A DNA stretch of 23,617 nucleotides from REEB95 sp035275845 (GTDB lineage Bacteria > Pseudomonadota > Alphaproteobacteria > ATCC43930 > CGMCC-115725). The position numbers were made by a program, and so were the translations under genes. The stretch covers positions 1 to 23,617 of the forward strand of contig DATEMD010000002.1 in assembly GCA_035275845.1 (NCBI GenBank). Direction: 5' to 3'. A model generated the notes under the pieces. That model was given only the letters and a program-made list of their open reading frames with translations, was not told the DNA's origin and did no database searches. Each line of letters opens with the position of its first letter. The first letter of the stretch is position 1. Shown here one piece after another: positions 14,391 through 21,898 of the stretch.

Positions 14391-14493
14391 ATGCTGCTCC
14401 TGTCGCCTGAAACTCCGCGAAGGGCGCGGCAAATGCAAGCGCGGCGCAGGCCCTCTTCCCACGACTCGCCGCATCCTCTACACCATCGGCTTC

Positions 14494-16056
14494 ATGGCCC
14501 TTCTGCGTTCGGTTGCGACCGTCGGCGGCTATACCATGATGAGCCGCGTGCTGGGCTTCGTCCGCGACATGCTGACGGCGCAGTTCCTCGGCGCCGGGCC
14601 GGTCGCCGACGCCTTTTTCGTCGCCCTACGCCTGCCTAACCTGTTTCGCAGCTTCTTCGCCGAAGGCGCGTTCAGTGCCGCCTTCGTGCCGATCTTCGCC
14701 GGCATGATCGCCAAGGAAGGTCGTACGCCGGCGCGGCTCTTCGCCGAAGAGGCGATGGCGATGCTGACGACGATCCTGTTTGTCTTCGTGCTGGTGTGCG
14801 AAATTGCCACGCCGGCGCTGCTGCACGTGCTGGCGCCGGGCTTCGCCGCCGAGCCGGAGAAATTCGCGCTCACCGTCACGCTCACGCGCATCACGTTTCC
14901 TTATCTGCTGTTCATCTCGCTGGTGGCGTTGCAGGGCGGCGTGCTCAATTCGCTCGAACGCTTCGCCGCCACCGCGGCGACGCCGGTGCTGCTCAACATC
15001 TTCCTGATCGGCACGCTGCTGCTGGTGCGGCCGGTGAACGGCGCGGCGTTGAGCTGGGCAGTGACCGCCGCCGGCTTCGCACAGTTCGTCTGGCTGATGG
15101 TGTCGTGCGGTCGTGCCGGATTGCCGCTGCGCTTTCCGCGGCCGCGTTGGACGCCGGCCTTGCGGCGCCTCGTTGGCCTGATGGGGCCGGGCATCTTCGG
15201 CGCCGGCGTAACGCAGCTCAATCTCGTGGTCTCGACCGCGGTCGCCTCGCTGCTGCCGACCGGCGCGGTGTCCTATCTTTATTACGCCGACCGGCTTAAT
15301 CAGTTGCCCTTGGCCGTGGTCGGCATCGCGGTTGGCACCGCGATCCTGCCGCCGCTGTCGCGCCAGGTGCGCACCGGCGATGAGGCCGGCGCGGTGCAGA
15401 CGCAAAATCGCGGTCTCGAACTGGCGCTGTTGCTGACCGTGCCGGCGGCGGTGGCGCTCGGCGTGCTGGCGCGGCCGATCCTGGCGGCGCTGTTCGAGCG
15501 TGGCGCCTTCGGCCCGGTCGAGGTGACCGCGACCGCCGGCGCGCTGGCGGCGTATGCCGCGGGATTGCCGGCCTTCGTGCTGGTCAAGGTGTTGGCGCCG
15601 GCCTTCTTCGCGCGCCACGACACGGCGACGCCGGTGAAGGTCGCGATGGTCGCGGTCGCCGCCAATCTGGCGCTGACCCTGACGCTCGGCGTCGCGCTGC
15701 CCTTCGCCCATGTCGGCATCGCCTGCGCGACGTCGGCGGCGGGCTGGATCAACGCGTTGGCGCTCCTCTGGCTGCTGCATCGGCGCGCTCATTTCCGGCT
15801 CGATGCGCGGTCGCGGTCACGCATTCCGCGGATTCTCGCCGCGTCGCTGCTGATGGGCGTCGTTCTGGTCGCGCTCGAGATTCCGCTGGCGCCTTATATC
15901 GGCGCGCACCTGGCCGCGCGCCTCGCTGCCCTGGTCGCGCTGATCGCTGCGGGCCTCACCGCCTTCGCGATCTTCGCGCTGGTGCTGGGTGCGGCCGACC
16001 GCAGCGAGCTCGGCCAGCGTCTTGGGCTTGACCTCGCGGCCCGCCGGCGGCGATAA
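14494..16056 (+). CDS. murJ: MurJ, lipid II flippase
   Basis: This 520-residue inner-membrane protein of the MOP superfamily flips lipid II to the periplasmic face during peptidoglycan synthesis. It is hydrophobic throughout, consistent with about 14 helices. The MurJ/MviN N-terminal signature is clear: VGGYTMMSRVLGFVRDML (about 9-26), then GPVADAFFVALRLPNLFRSF and FAEGAFSAAFVPIF. The start at 14494 places the signature close to the N-terminus; no strong ribosome site precedes it. The frame is open upstream to 14287, but that part is antisense to dapB. trpS follows after 35 bases, so the two probably share a transcript. Confidence 0.96.
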   Translation: MALLRSVATVGGYTMMSRVLGFVRDMLTAQFLGAGPVADAFFVALRLPNLFRSFFAEGAFSAAFVPIFAGMIAKEGRTPARLFAEEAMAMLTTILFVFVLVCEIATPALLHVLAPGFAAEPEKFALTVTLTRITFPYLLFISLVALQGGVLNSLERFAATAATPVLLNIFLIGTLLLVRPVNGAALSWAVTAAGFAQFVWLMVSCGRAGLPLRFPRPRWTPALRRLVGLMGPGIFGAGVTQLNLVVSTAVASLLPTGAVSYLYYADRLNQLPLAVVGIAVGTAILPPLSRQVRTGDEAGAVQTQNRGLELALLLTVPAAVALGVLARPILAALFERGAFGPVEVTATAGALAAYAAGLPAFVLVKVLAPAFFARHDTATPVKVAMVAVAANLALTLTLGVALPFAHVGIACATSAAGWINALALLWLLHRRAHFRLDARSRSRIPRILAASLLMGVVLVALEIPLAPYIGAHLAARLAALVALIAAGLTAFAIFALVLGAADRSELGQRLGLDLAARRRR

Positions 16057-16091
16057 CGGTCGCGCCCGCGCCCTCCATCAGCGACGACGGC

Positions 16092-17090
16092 ATGAAACGC
16101 ATCTTCTCGGGCGTCCAGCCCACCGGCAACCTCCACCTCGGCAACTATCTCGGCGCGATCCGCAACTGGGTCCAGCTGCAGAAAGATTTCGACTGCATCT
16201 TCTGCATCGTCGACCTGCACGCGCTGACGTTGCCGCAGGACCCGAAGGAATTGCGCGCCCAGACGCGCGAAGTGACGGCCGCCTACATCGCCGCCGGCAT
16301 CGATCCCGACCACTGCGTCATCTTCAACCAGTCGACGGTGCCGGGCCACGCCGAGCTCGCCTGGCTCTTAGGCTGCCTGACGCCGCTCGGCTGGCTCAAT
16401 CGCATGACCCAGTTCAAGGAGAAGGCGGGCAAGCACCGTGAGGAAGCCGGCCTCGGCCTTTATTCCTATCCGGTGCTGATGGCGTCCGACATCCTGCTTT
16501 ACAAGGCGACGCACGTGCCGGTCGGCGAGGACCAGAAGCAGCATCTGGAACTGGCGCGCGACATCGCCGGCGCGTTCAACCGCCGCTATGGCGTCGAGTT
16601 CTTCCCCTTGCCGGAACCGCAGATCTTCGGCGCCGGCACGCGGGTGATGAGCCTGCGCGACGGTACGAAGAAGATGTCCAAGTCGGACGCGTCGGACTAT
16701 TCGCGCCTCAACATGACCGACAACGCCGAAACCATCGCGCTCAAGATCAAGAAGGCCAAGACCGATCCGCAACCGCTGCCGGCGACGGAGAAAGACGCCG
16801 AGGCGCGACCGGAGGCCGACAATCTGCTCGGCATCTACGCGGCGCTTGCCGGCATCGACAAGCCGGCGGCAATCGCGCGCTTCGCCGGCAAGAACTTTTC
16901 CGCCTTCAAGGACGAGCTTGCCGGCGTGGCGAGCGAGATGTTGGGGCGGATCGGCGCCGAGATGAAGCGGCTGATGGCCGATCCCGGCTATATCGACGGC
17001 GTCCTGCACCGCGGCGCCGAGCGCGCCAACGCCATCGCTGCGCCGATCCTGCGCGAAGTCTTCGACATCATGGGCCTGCTGCGGCCCTGA
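16092..17090 (+). CDS. trpS: TrpS, tryptophanyl-tRNA synthetase
   Basis: This 332-residue class I synthetase has the typical bacterial TrpS length and charges tRNA-Trp. The HIGH-type motif is TGNLHLGN (11-18) after the start MKRIFSGVQP, and KMSKS is at 194-198. FCIVDLHALT (about 37-46), YPVLMASDILLYKA (about 126-139) and VPVGEDQKQHLELARD (about 142-157) are further TrpS features for tryptophan recognition. It lies 35 bases after murJ on the same strand. The convergent GlcG-type gene ends six bases beyond its stop codon. No T-box or leader peptide is seen in the short spacer. Confidence 0.97.
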   Translation: MKRIFSGVQPTGNLHLGNYLGAIRNWVQLQKDFDCIFCIVDLHALTLPQDPKELRAQTREVTAAYIAAGIDPDHCVIFNQSTVPGHAELAWLLGCLTPLGWLNRMTQFKEKAGKHREEAGLGLYSYPVLMASDILLYKATHVPVGEDQKQHLELARDIAGAFNRRYGVEFFPLPEPQIFGAGTRVMSLRDGTKKMSKSDASDYSRLNMTDNAETIALKIKKAKTDPQPLPATEKDAEARPEADNLLGIYAALAGIDKPAAIARFAGKNFSAFKDELAGVASEMLGRIGAEMKRLMADPGYIDGVLHRGAERANAIAAPILREVFDIMGLLRP

Positions 17091-17096
17091 GCCGCG

Positions 17097-17510
17097 TCAG
17101 CCGCCGAGCGCGGCCACGCCGGCGGCCGCGACCTGGCCGTCTTGCGCCGACGACGCGCCCGAAACGCCGAAAGCGCCGATCACCTTGCCGTCAACCATCA
17201 GCGGCACGCCGCCTTCGATCGGCAACACGCCCGGCAAGTTGGCAAGGTGCGTCTTGCCGCTGGCGTAGGCGTCCTCCCAGAATTTGGTCGGGCGCTTGAA
17301 CATCGCCGCGGCGCGCGCCTTGGCGATCGAAACCTCGACGCTGGCGAGGCCGGTGTCATCCATCCGCGCCAGATGCAGCAGATGCCCGCCTTCGTCGACC
17401 ACTGACATGGTGACCTTGAGATCGTGCTTGTGCGCTTCGGCCTCGGCGGCGGCGACGATGGTGCGCGCCGCGGCGAGAGTGAGAGCTTTCTTGTCGGCGA
17501 GGGCAGCCAT
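17097..17510 (-). CDS. GlcG/HbpS-family protein
   Basis: This 137-residue protein belongs to the GlcG/HbpS (heme-degrading domain, formerly DUF336) family. Characteristic parts are LTLAAARTIVAAAEAEAHKH (10-29), MSVVDEGGHLLHLARMDD (about 35-52), AKARAAAMFKRPT and LPIEGGVPLMVDGKVIGAFGVSG near the C-terminus. No signal peptide is seen, so it is likely cytosolic. Some members bind haem or cobalamin, others lie in glycolate or aromatic degradation operons; none of those genes is here, so its job is unknown. Only six bases separate its stop from that of the convergent trpS. Confidence 0.88.
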   Translation of the reverse strand: MAALADKKALTLAAARTIVAAAEAEAHKHDLKVTMSVVDEGGHLLHLARMDDTGLASVEVSIAKARAAAMFKRPTKFWEDAYASGKTHLANLPGVLPIEGGVPLMVDGKVIGAFGVSGASSAQDGQVAAAGVAALGG

Positions 17511-17632
17511 GCGGGGTCTCCGTTGCGACGCGGACGGCGATCATAACCGGCGCGGCGGCGGACGCGACAGGTTTGCGCGCACCGGGCCAAGCGCGTTGTC
17601 GCCGATAGGGGCGCGCTTGTAGAATTGCGCCG

Positions 17633-18457
17633 ATGCGCGCCCGGGGCTGCTGCACATCGGCTGCGACAAGGCGCGTGTTGGCGGCGTTGGCGGTCGTTGT
17701 CGGCCTCGTCCCGGCCGCGCGGGCCGAACCGTCGCTATCGGCCGATCTGTCCGCACATCAAATTACGCTTGGTGCCGACGCCGCCGCGCGCTCGGTCACG
17801 GTATTCGGCACCGTCGACGCGCCGGGCGACATCGTCGTTGTGGTGCGCGGTCCCGATGCCGACGCCGTCGTGCGGCGCGGGCCTTTCGGCGATTTCTGGC
17901 TGACCGCCGATCGCGTCGCCTTTGTCGGCGTGCCGGATTATTACGCGGTCTATGCCTCGGCGCCGCTCGACGCGATCGTGCCGCCCGAAATCCAGACGCT
18001 GCACCAGATCGGCCTCGCCAATCTCCGCTTTCAGGTGCAACCGCCGCCGCCAGATACAACCGTGATCGACGCCGCGCGCTTGGCGCTGATCGCGCAGCGA
18101 CAAACCGCCGGCGTCTATGGCAGCACGGTCGGCAAGGTCGGATTCGTCAACGGTCACCTGTTCCGCGCTACGCTCGTATTCCCGGCGAATGCGCCGCCTG
18201 GCGCCTACTTCGTCGAGGCGCTGCTGTTTCGCGACAAGGCCCTGGCGGGTGGCCAGACCATGTCGCTGACCGTCACCCAGGCCGCTACCGTTGCCGACCC
18301 GGGCGGCTCGAACCCGCTGCTTTACGTCGGGCTGGGTGCGCTGGCGGCAACCATCGCCGGGACGGGTGTTTTTGTCGCAGGCGCACGCCGACGTCGTGCG
18401 CCGGTCAAGCCGCGCCCCCAGGCGCCGCGCCGGCCGGCCAAACGCCGCCGACGCTGA
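17633..18457 (+). CDS. TIGR02186 / Alph_Pro_TM protein
   Basis: This 274-residue envelope protein matches the alphaproteobacterial family TIGR02186. It has an N-terminal signal (about 1-31, AARA-EP), a beta-rich periplasmic domain with SLSADLSAHQITLG (about 34-47), VFGTVDAPGDIVVVVRGP and AFVGVPDYYAVYASAPL, and one C-terminal membrane helix (about 226-248). After the helix follows a cytoplasmic tail rich in Arg, Lys and Pro. In other genomes, such proteins often sit beside sulfite exporter-like TauE genes; here none is visible. ATG 17633 is the only good start. The function is unknown. Confidence 0.8.
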   Translation: MRARGCCTSAATRRVLAALAVVVGLVPAARAEPSLSADLSAHQITLGADAAARSVTVFGTVDAPGDIVVVVRGPDADAVVRRGPFGDFWLTADRVAFVGVPDYYAVYASAPLDAIVPPEIQTLHQIGLANLRFQVQPPPPDTTVIDAARLALIAQRQTAGVYGSTVGKVGFVNGHLFRATLVFPANAPPGAYFVEALLFRDKALAGGQTMSLTVTQAATVADPGGSNPLLYVGLGALAATIAGTGVFVAGARRRRAPVKPRPQAPRRPAKRRRR

Positions 18458-18540
18458 CCGACATTAGCCTTAGCCGACAAGGGGTTGACTTGGCGCCGTC
18501 AAAGCCCAAGTTTAGCGCCACGTCCGTTGGAGATCGCCTG

Positions 18541-19083
18541 ATGTTCATCCAGACCGAAACCACGCCCAATCCCGCGACCCTCAAGTTCCTGCCCGGCCGC
18601 GCCGTCATGGGCGACGGGACCGCGAATTTTCCCGACGCGGCCAGTGCGCAGCGCTCGCCGTTGGCCAAGCGCTTGTTCGGGCTGGCCGGCGTGACCGGCG
18701 TATTCTTCGGTTCGGACTTCATCACCGTCGCCAAGGCCGACGACGTCGATTGGCTGGCGCTCAAATCGCAGGTGCTGGGCGCGATCATGCAGCACTTCAC
18801 CACCGGCGAGCCGATCGTGCTCGACGCACCGGCCGTCACGACCGAAGCGGAAAGCGACGGGGTTGTCGCCCAGATCAAGGAGCTGCTTGAAACCCGCGTC
18901 CGTCCGGCGGTGGCGCAGGACGGTGGCGACATCATTTTCGACCATTACGCCGACGGCGTGGTCTATCTGCACATGCAGGGATCGTGCTCGGGCTGTCCGT
19001 CCTCGACCGCGACGCTCAAGGCCGGCATCGAAAACATGCTGCGCCATTACATTCCGGAAGTGACCGAAGTCCGGCCGGTTTAA
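18541..19083 (+). CDS. NfuA/NifU-type Fe-S cluster carrier
   Basis: This 180-residue protein has two domains. The Nfu N-terminal domain (about 1-88) begins MFIQTETTPNPATLKFLPGR and includes FGLAGVTGVFFGSDFITV. The NifU C-terminal domain (about 108-180) includes VRPAVAQDGGDIIF and the cluster-binding Cys149-x2-Cys152 in GSCSGCPSS. It carries a [4Fe-4S] cluster between two subunits and hands it to target enzymes. The ATG at 18541 is chosen for the GGAGAT ribosome site and the conserved MFIQTE start; an earlier ATG at 18490 adds 17 unrelated residues. Its TAA shares a TTAA with the stop of the convergent dipeptidase gene. Confidence 0.94.
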   Translation: MFIQTETTPNPATLKFLPGRAVMGDGTANFPDAASAQRSPLAKRLFGLAGVTGVFFGSDFITVAKADDVDWLALKSQVLGAIMQHFTTGEPIVLDAPAVTTEAESDGVVAQIKELLETRVRPAVAQDGGDIIFDHYADGVVYLHMQGSCSGCPSSTATLKAGIENMLRHYIPEVTEVRPV

Positions 19084-19646
19084 GCCGGTACCTTCGCCAT
19101 CATCGGCTCGGGCAGATCGGCGTCCGACAGCAACGGATATTTTTTGCTGTCGAACAGCTGATAATGCCACCACTCGTTTTTATAGAAATCCCAACCGGCG
19201 GCGCTCATCAGTCCGAGCAGCAGAAAACGGTTGCGCTGCGCGGTCTCGGATACCGCGGTGCTGCCGTGATGCGACAGCGGCGTGAAGGCGTCGAACGCGG
19301 TGCCCATGTCGAGCGCGTGGCCGCGCGCATCGATCAGCGTCAGGTCGATCGCGACGCCGCGCGAGTGCGGCGAGCCTTTGCGCGGATCGGCGAGGAATTC
19401 GGGATCGGGCCGGAAATTCCACAGCGCCCATTGCGCCTCGCTCGGCCGGAACGCGTCGAAAATCTTGAGCCGGAGGCCCAACGGCTTGGCCAGATCGACC
19501 GCCCGCTTAAGCGCCGCCGCGGCATCGGCGTGGAGATAGCAGCCGGGGCGGGAATAGACCGGCTTGCCGGTGAAATTCGCCGCCGTGGCGTAGGCGATCT
19601 CGAGGATGACATCGTGGCTCGCGGCGGCGATGGTTTGCAGCGTCAT
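19080..19646 (-). CDS. VanX/DdpX-type D-Ala-D-Ala dipeptidase (M15D)
   Basis: This 188-residue zinc dipeptidase hydrolyses D-alanyl-D-alanine. Zinc ligands are His94 and Asp101 (SPHSRGVAIDL) and His161, with catalytic Glu158 in EWWH; Arg67 (FRPSEAQ) corresponds to the transition-state Arg. Spacing between these residues is nearly that of VanX. No signal peptide is present, so it would act in the cytoplasm, probably in cell-wall dipeptide turnover. No vanH, vanA or vanS/R gene accompanies it, so it is not a glycopeptide resistance cassette. The start at 19646 is 34 bp from the divergent tsaB start. Confidence 0.92.
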   Translation of the reverse strand: MTLQTIAAASHDVILEIAYATAANFTGKPVYSRPGCYLHADAAAALKRAVDLAKPLGLRLKIFDAFRPSEAQWALWNFRPDPEFLADPRKGSPHSRGVAIDLTLIDARGHALDMGTAFDAFTPLSHHGSTAVSETAQRNRFLLLGLMSAAGWDFYKNEWWHYQLFDSKKYPLLSDADLPEPMMAKVPA

Positions 19647-19680
19647 GACCGGATTTTCCTAGCACGTTATGATCGGGCGC

Positions 19681-20352
19681 ATGAAGGTCCTGGGCCTCGA
19701 TAGCGCCGGCGGCCAATGCGCGGTCGCCGTGCTCGATGGCGAGCGCGTCGCCGCCGCGCGCGCCGAGGCGATGATGCACGGGCAAGCCGAGCGGCTGATG
19801 CCCCTGATCGCCGAGGCGCTGGCGGCGGCTGCCATCGCGCCTGTCGCGCTCGATTTGATCGCAGTGACCGTCGGCCCGGGCAGCTTCACCGGCATCCGTA
19901 TCGGTCTCGCGGCGACGCGCGGTCTGGCGCTGGCGACCGGCCGGCCGGCCATCGGCGTCGGCGTGTTCGACGCCTATGCAGCGGCGGTGCCGCCAGCGGC
20001 CCGGCAAGCGCGCACGCTGATTGTCGCCGTCGAATCGAAGCGCGACGAATTCTATCTTCAGGCCTTCAAGACGGCCGGCGCCGCGCTCGCGCCGCCGGCG
20101 CAGGTCCATCCGCGCGATCTCGCTGCCTGGCTGCCGGCAGGTCCGTTGCTGTTGGCTGGTGATGCGGCAGCGCGATTGCAGGCGCAGCTCGCCGACCGCG
20201 ATGTCGTCACGGCCGGCACGGACTTGGTTGACGCGGTTTGGGTTGCGCGCCTCGGCCGTGTAAAGGTCGACGGCGGTATCGTCGAACCGCTGCGGCCGTT
20301 TTATCTGCGAGCGCCGGACACCACCACGCCGCGGCGGGCGGCCGCGCCGTGA
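19681..20352 (+). CDS. tsaB: TsaB, t6A tRNA-modification subunit
   Basis: This 223-residue ASKHA-fold protein is the inactive paralogue that supports TsaD in making threonylcarbamoyl-adenosine at tRNA position 37. The start MKVLGLDSAGGQCAVAVLDG shows the phosphate-1-like strand; His33 (MMHGQAERL) and VTVGPGSFTGIRIGLAATRG (about 63-81) are family signatures. The ATG at 19681 is preferred over 19669 because MKVLGLD is the conserved start. rimI follows with a GTGA overlap, an arrangement frequently seen in bacteria. Its promoter must lie in the 34-bp gap to the divergent dipeptidase gene or within that gene's 5' end. Confidence 0.96.
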   Translation: MKVLGLDSAGGQCAVAVLDGERVAAARAEAMMHGQAERLMPLIAEALAAAAIAPVALDLIAVTVGPGSFTGIRIGLAATRGLALATGRPAIGVGVFDAYAAAVPPAARQARTLIVAVESKRDEFYLQAFKTAGAALAPPAQVHPRDLAAWLPAGPLLLAGDAAARLQAQLADRDVVTAGTDLVDAVWVARLGRVKVDGGIVEPLRPFYLRAPDTTTPRRAAAP

Positions 20353-20807
20353 ACGCGCCACAACTGCGAATGGCGGTCGACGCTGACGTCGATAGCCTGG
20401 CCCGGCTGCATGGGCTTGCCTTTCCCGAGGACCCGTGGGAACGCCAAGCGCTGTCGCGGCTCATCGCCTTGCCCAAGATGCACGCCCGGCTTGCCGAAAC
20501 CGGCGGCCAGCCCGCGGGGTTCGTGTTGGCGCTGGTGGTCGGCGGCGAAGCCGAGGTGTTGACGTTATGCGTCGATCCGGCGGCCCGCCGCCGCGGCGTC
20601 GCCCGGGCGTTGCTCGCCGATCTCTATGCGGCCGCGCGCATGGCGCGCGCGTCGCGGATCGTGCTCGAGGTTGCCGCCGACAATGAAACCGCCCGCGCGC
20701 TCTATGCCGCAGAGGGCTTCGCCGCGGTCGGCCGCCGCGCCTTCTATTATCGGCGGCCCGCCACCGTTGCGGCCGATGCGTTGATACTTGCCCGGTCACT
20801 GCCGTAA
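20349..20807 (+). CDS. rimI: RimI-type ribosomal protein N-acetyltransferase
   Basis: This 152-residue GNAT enzyme probably acetylates the N-terminal alanine of ribosomal protein S18. The acetyl-CoA loop is RRRGVARALL (about 80-89), preceded by VLTLCVDPAA, and followed by LEVAADNETARALYAAEGF (about 106-124) and the RimI-like FYYRRP. The start is GTG at 20349, overlapping the tsaB stop (GTGA), and gives the normal length without an extra N-terminal region. The substrate is inferred from family and from linkage to tsaB; it could be another GNAT with the same neighbours. Confidence 0.9.
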   Translation: MNAPQLRMAVDADVDSLARLHGLAFPEDPWERQALSRLIALPKMHARLAETGGQPAGFVLALVVGGEAEVLTLCVDPAARRRGVARALLADLYAAARMARASRIVLEVAADNETARALYAAEGFAAVGRRAFYYRRPATVAADALILARSLP

Positions 20808-20872
20808 GCCGTGTATTCGCGGCGTGACAGTCCGTAAAACCGTTATCGAGCACCAACAAAAATCTTACAACG

Positions 20873-20913
20873 GCGCAATACTTATTGCGCAGTTCACGCA
20901 ATTTACTTATATG
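20873..20913 (+). promoter_or_regulatory. Putative mucR promoter overlapped by an 18-bp palindrome
   Basis: GCGCAATA-CT-TATTGCGC (20873-20890) is a perfect inverted repeat with 8-bp arms. Its right arm contains TTGCGC (20885-20890), which stands 17 bp from TATATG (20908-20913), so the repeat may cover the -35 element of the mucR promoter. The 138-bp spacer is AT-rich compared with its surroundings. Repressor binding is inference. Confidence 0.4.
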
Positions 20914-20945
20914 CTTCGGCAAAGAGCCCTTGGGAACTTTGTCGA

Positions 20946-21365
20946 ATGACTGATAAATCGCCGTCCAACAGCTTGCTCGAGCTCACGACCGAAATCGTCG
21001 CCGCGCATGTCTCCAACAACAGCGTGGCGCCGACCGATCTGCCGCAGCTCATCGATCAGGTCTACCAGTCGCTGGCCAATATCGGCAAAGGCCCGGCCGG
21101 TGCCGGCGACCGGCCGAAGCCGGCGGTCAACGTCAAGCGCTCGGTCCATCCCGACTACATCGTTTGTCTCGAAGACGGCAAAAAGCTGAAGATGCTCAAA
21201 CGCCATCTGAAAACGGCGTACAACATGACGCCCGAGGCCTATCGCGAACGCTGGGGTCTGTCGGCCGATTATCCGATGGTGGCGCCGAATTACGCGCGGC
21301 AGCGTTCCAAGCTCGCCAAGGACATCGGGCTCGGCACACGCGGCCGCCAGGCCAAAGCCGGCTGA
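20946..21365 (+). CDS. mucR: MucR/Ros-family transcriptional regulator
   Basis: This 139-residue DNA-binding protein has the Ros/MucR fold. The N-terminal oligomerisation part (LLELTTEIVAAHVSNNSV, about 10-27) is followed by the DNA-binding domain (about 65-130) with YIVCLEDGKKLKMLKRHL and MTPEAYRERWGLSADYPMVA. In Ros-type fingers, the metal is held by Cys-x2-Cys/Asp plus two His. Here Cys74, Asp77 and His87 are present, but the position of the last His (91) is Ala, so zinc binding may be weak or absent, as reported for some Mesorhizobium Ml proteins. MucR proteins are nucleoid-associated regulators of surface polysaccharide, motility and cell cycle genes. Confidence 0.93.
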   Translation: MTDKSPSNSLLELTTEIVAAHVSNNSVAPTDLPQLIDQVYQSLANIGKGPAGAGDRPKPAVNVKRSVHPDYIVCLEDGKKLKMLKRHLKTAYNMTPEAYRERWGLSADYPMVAPNYARQRSKLAKDIGLGTRGRQAKAG

Positions 21366-21370
21366 CCGCC

Positions 21371-21391
21371 GCCGGGGCGATACGCCCCGGC
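21371..21391 (+). terminator. Strong GC hairpin after mucR
   Basis: GCCGGGGCG, loop ATA, CGCCCCGGC is a perfect 9-bp stem starting five bases after the mucR stop. There is no T-run after it, so it is either a weak terminator or a processing and stability element at the mRNA end. Confidence 0.5.
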
Positions 21392-21423
21392 CGCCTGCTA
21401 TAGGCTCGCTGCTGGCTTTGGGC

Positions 21424-21429
21424 TATAAT
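21424..21429 (+). promoter_or_regulatory. Possible -10 element before fur
   Basis: A perfect TATAAT stands 37 bases upstream of the fur start. No clear -35 hexamer is present at 16-18 bp. It fits a fur-olsB-olsA promoter but rests on one element. Confidence 0.35.
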
Positions 21430-21466
21430 TTTCGCCCTCGGGTAATAGGCGCGGACACCGTCGCGA

Positions 21467-21898
21467 ATGCCATCCCGCATCGAACAACTCTGCACCGACA
21501 AGGGTCTCAAGATGACCGAGCAGCGCCGCGTCATCGCGCGCGTGCTGTCGGAATCCGCTGATCATCCAGACGTCGAAGCGGTGCACCGGCGCGCCGCCGC
21601 GATCGACCCGAAGATCTCGATCGCGACCGTTTATCGCACCGTGCGCTTGTTCCAGGAAGCCAGCATCCTCGAGCGTCATGATTTCGGCGACGGCCGGGCG
21701 CGTTACGAAGAGGCGCCGACCGAACATCACGATCATCTGATCGATCTGCAAAGCGGCAAGGTCATCGAGTTCCGCAACGAGGCGATCGAAAAGCTGCAAC
21801 GCGATGTCGCGGCGCGCCTCGGCTACAAGCTGGTCGATCACCGTCTTGAACTGTTTGCCGTGCCGCTCGACGCCACGGCGGCAACCGCGAAGAAGTGA
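21467..21898 (+). CDS. fur: Fur-family metalloregulator (Fur/Mur type)
   Basis: This 143-residue repressor has a winged-helix domain at 1-80 (KMTEQRRVIARVL, then KISIATVYRTVRLF) and a dimer/metal domain from 81. Likely metal ligands are His33, Glu81, His87, His88, His90, Glu101 and His125 (EEAP..HHDHLID..KVIEF..DHRLEL). The structural Cys-x2-Cys zinc site of many Fur proteins is missing (DLQS stands there), as in the alphaproteobacterial Fur/Mur group, where members respond to iron or manganese. It is not Irr, which has a different His-rich region. Which metal it senses cannot be read. Its stop overlaps the start of olsB (GTGA). Confidence 0.9.
   Translation: MPSRIEQLCTDKGLKMTEQRRVIARVLSESADHPDVEAVHRRAAAIDPKISIATVYRTVRLFQEASILERHDFGDGRARYEEAPTEHHDHLIDLQSGKVIEFRNEAIEKLQRDVAARLGYKLVDHRLELFAVPLDATAATAKK

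Noticed and set aside
14626..15792. 388-codon open frame antisense to murJ
   Set aside because: Low-complexity Arg/Gln/His-rich translation, no ribosome site; typical shadow of a hydrophobic GC-rich membrane gene.
19080..19646. Vancomycin resistance determinant
   Set aside because: VanX-type dipeptidase stands alone among housekeeping genes without vanH, vanA or vanRS; such genes are common in Gram-negative chromosomes.
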